A DNA stretch of 43,121 bases, taken from Streptomyces sp. NRRL WC-3605 (GTDB lineage: Bacteria; Actinomycetota; Actinomycetes; Streptomycetales; Streptomycetaceae). Where the stretch lies: contig NZ_LLZN01000086.1 in the NCBI RefSeq assembly GCF_001509795.1, positions 1 to 43,121 on the forward strand, read 5' to 3'. Below the pieces are notes generated by a model that worked only from the letters and a program-made list of their open reading frames with translations, did no database searches and was not told the origin of the DNA. Every line of letters begins with the position of its first letter. Positions within the stretch are counted from its first letter, which is position 1. Below, in pieces: positions 42,715 to 43,121 of the stretch. Position numbers and translations under genes: made by a program.

Positions 42715-43121
42715 CGGCGGTCCTTCCCGCTCCACCACCTCCGCGAAGATCGTGGTGGCGGGCGGCTTCGGCGTGGGCAAGACCACGTTCGTCGGCGCCG
42801 TCTCGGAGATCAACCCGCTGCGCACGGAGGCCGTGATGACGTCTGCTTCGGCGGGCATCGACGACCTCACCCACACCGGGGACAAGACCACCACCACGGT
42901 GGCCATGGACTTCGGCCGTATCACCCTGGACCAGGACCTGATCCTGTACCTCTTCGGTACGCCCGGCCAGGACCGCTTCTGGTTCATGTGGGACGACCTC
43001 GTGCGCGGCGCCATCGGCGCGATCGTGCTGGTGGACACCCGCCGTCTCGCCGACTGCTTCCCCGCGGTCGACTACTTCGAGAACAGCGGCCTGCCCTTCG
43101 TCATCGCCCTCAACGGCTTCG
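42695..43121 (+). CDS. cvnD2: Cvn GTPase CvnD (conservon 2), cut by window end
   Basis: The first 142 residues of a small Ras/MglA-like GTPase: P-loop GGFGVGKTTF, switch region GTPGQDRFWFMWDDL and the beginning of the ALNGF motif. The window ends at NGF, exactly where cvnD1 becomes disrupted, so this copy's integrity cannot be judged here. The last 99 nt are identical to cvnD1. CvnD proteins bind GTP and are the effector GTPases of conservons. GTG start at 42695 inside the cvnC2 3' end. Confidence 0.9.
   Translation, partial: MDFASSSGGPSRSTTSAKIVVAGGFGVGKTTFVGAVSEINPLRTEAVMTSASAGIDDLTHTGDKTTTTVAMDFGRITLDQDLILYLFGTPGQDRFWFMWDDLVRGAIGAIVLVDTRRLADCFPAVDYFENSGLPFVIALNGF

Overview
This window is chromosomal DNA from a high-GC actinobacterium, almost certainly a Streptomyces. 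The evidence is the very high GC content with G/C at third codon positions, frequent GTG starts, an HupS-type histone-like protein with a lysine-rich tail, F420 biosynthesis (cofC), an NdgR regulator next to leuCD, and two tandem cvn conservons. From memory, gene order matches the S. coelicolor core region around SCO5537-SCO5573, read from high to low numbers.

Layout. (1) 98-1280: a WrbA/flavodoxin-like gene divergent from an HxlR regulator, with a 17-bp-phased repeat array between them. (2) 1253-8532: a minus-strand housekeeping block of mutM, rnc, rpmF, a YceD-like gene, a SepIVA-like coiled-coil gene, coaD, rsmD and recG. (3) 8723-13497: an HSP90-family gene overlapping a 979-residue TPR-like gene. 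This pair sits between recG and the DAK2-family kinase, two genes that are usually neighbours along with rpmB. (4) 13513-17527: DAK2 kinase, rpmB, thiD and thiL. (5) 17734-23804: a ligand-binding-only Lrp-like protein, a DUF3515 lipoprotein, ddlA, gpsA, plsC, cofC, a 67-aa protein, hupS and a 76-aa protein. (6) 24068-27018: leuD and leuC divergent from ndgR, with a palindrome between them. (7) 27300-27812: five tRNA genes on the minus strand (three Glu-CTC, two Gln-CTG). (8) 27904-31866: a frameshifted HAD hydrolase, a DUF4241 protein, gltX and a fumarylacetoacetate-hydrolase-family gene. (9) 32821-43121: two consecutive conservons, cvnA1-B1-C1-D1 and cvnA2-B2-C2-D2, the last cut by the window edge.

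How the genes work together. Most of the window is core metabolism and information processing: DNA repair, ribosome assembly, CoA, thiamine, leucine, phospholipid and peptidoglycan precursors, and glutamyl-tRNA supply. The conservons are membrane sensor-kinase-like and small-GTPase signalling modules.

Observations that stand out: the HSP90/TPR pair splitting conserved synteny; two genes broken by small rearrangements (a tandem triplication that shifts the frame in the HAD gene, and a deletion that shifts the frame in cvnD1); patchy near-identity between the two conservons; the phased repeat array upstream of the HxlR gene; conserved elements upstream of both cvnA genes; and a candidate 60-aa protein with an internally repeated ANP(R/K)RT motif. 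All functional assignments are by reading the sequence; no database search was run.
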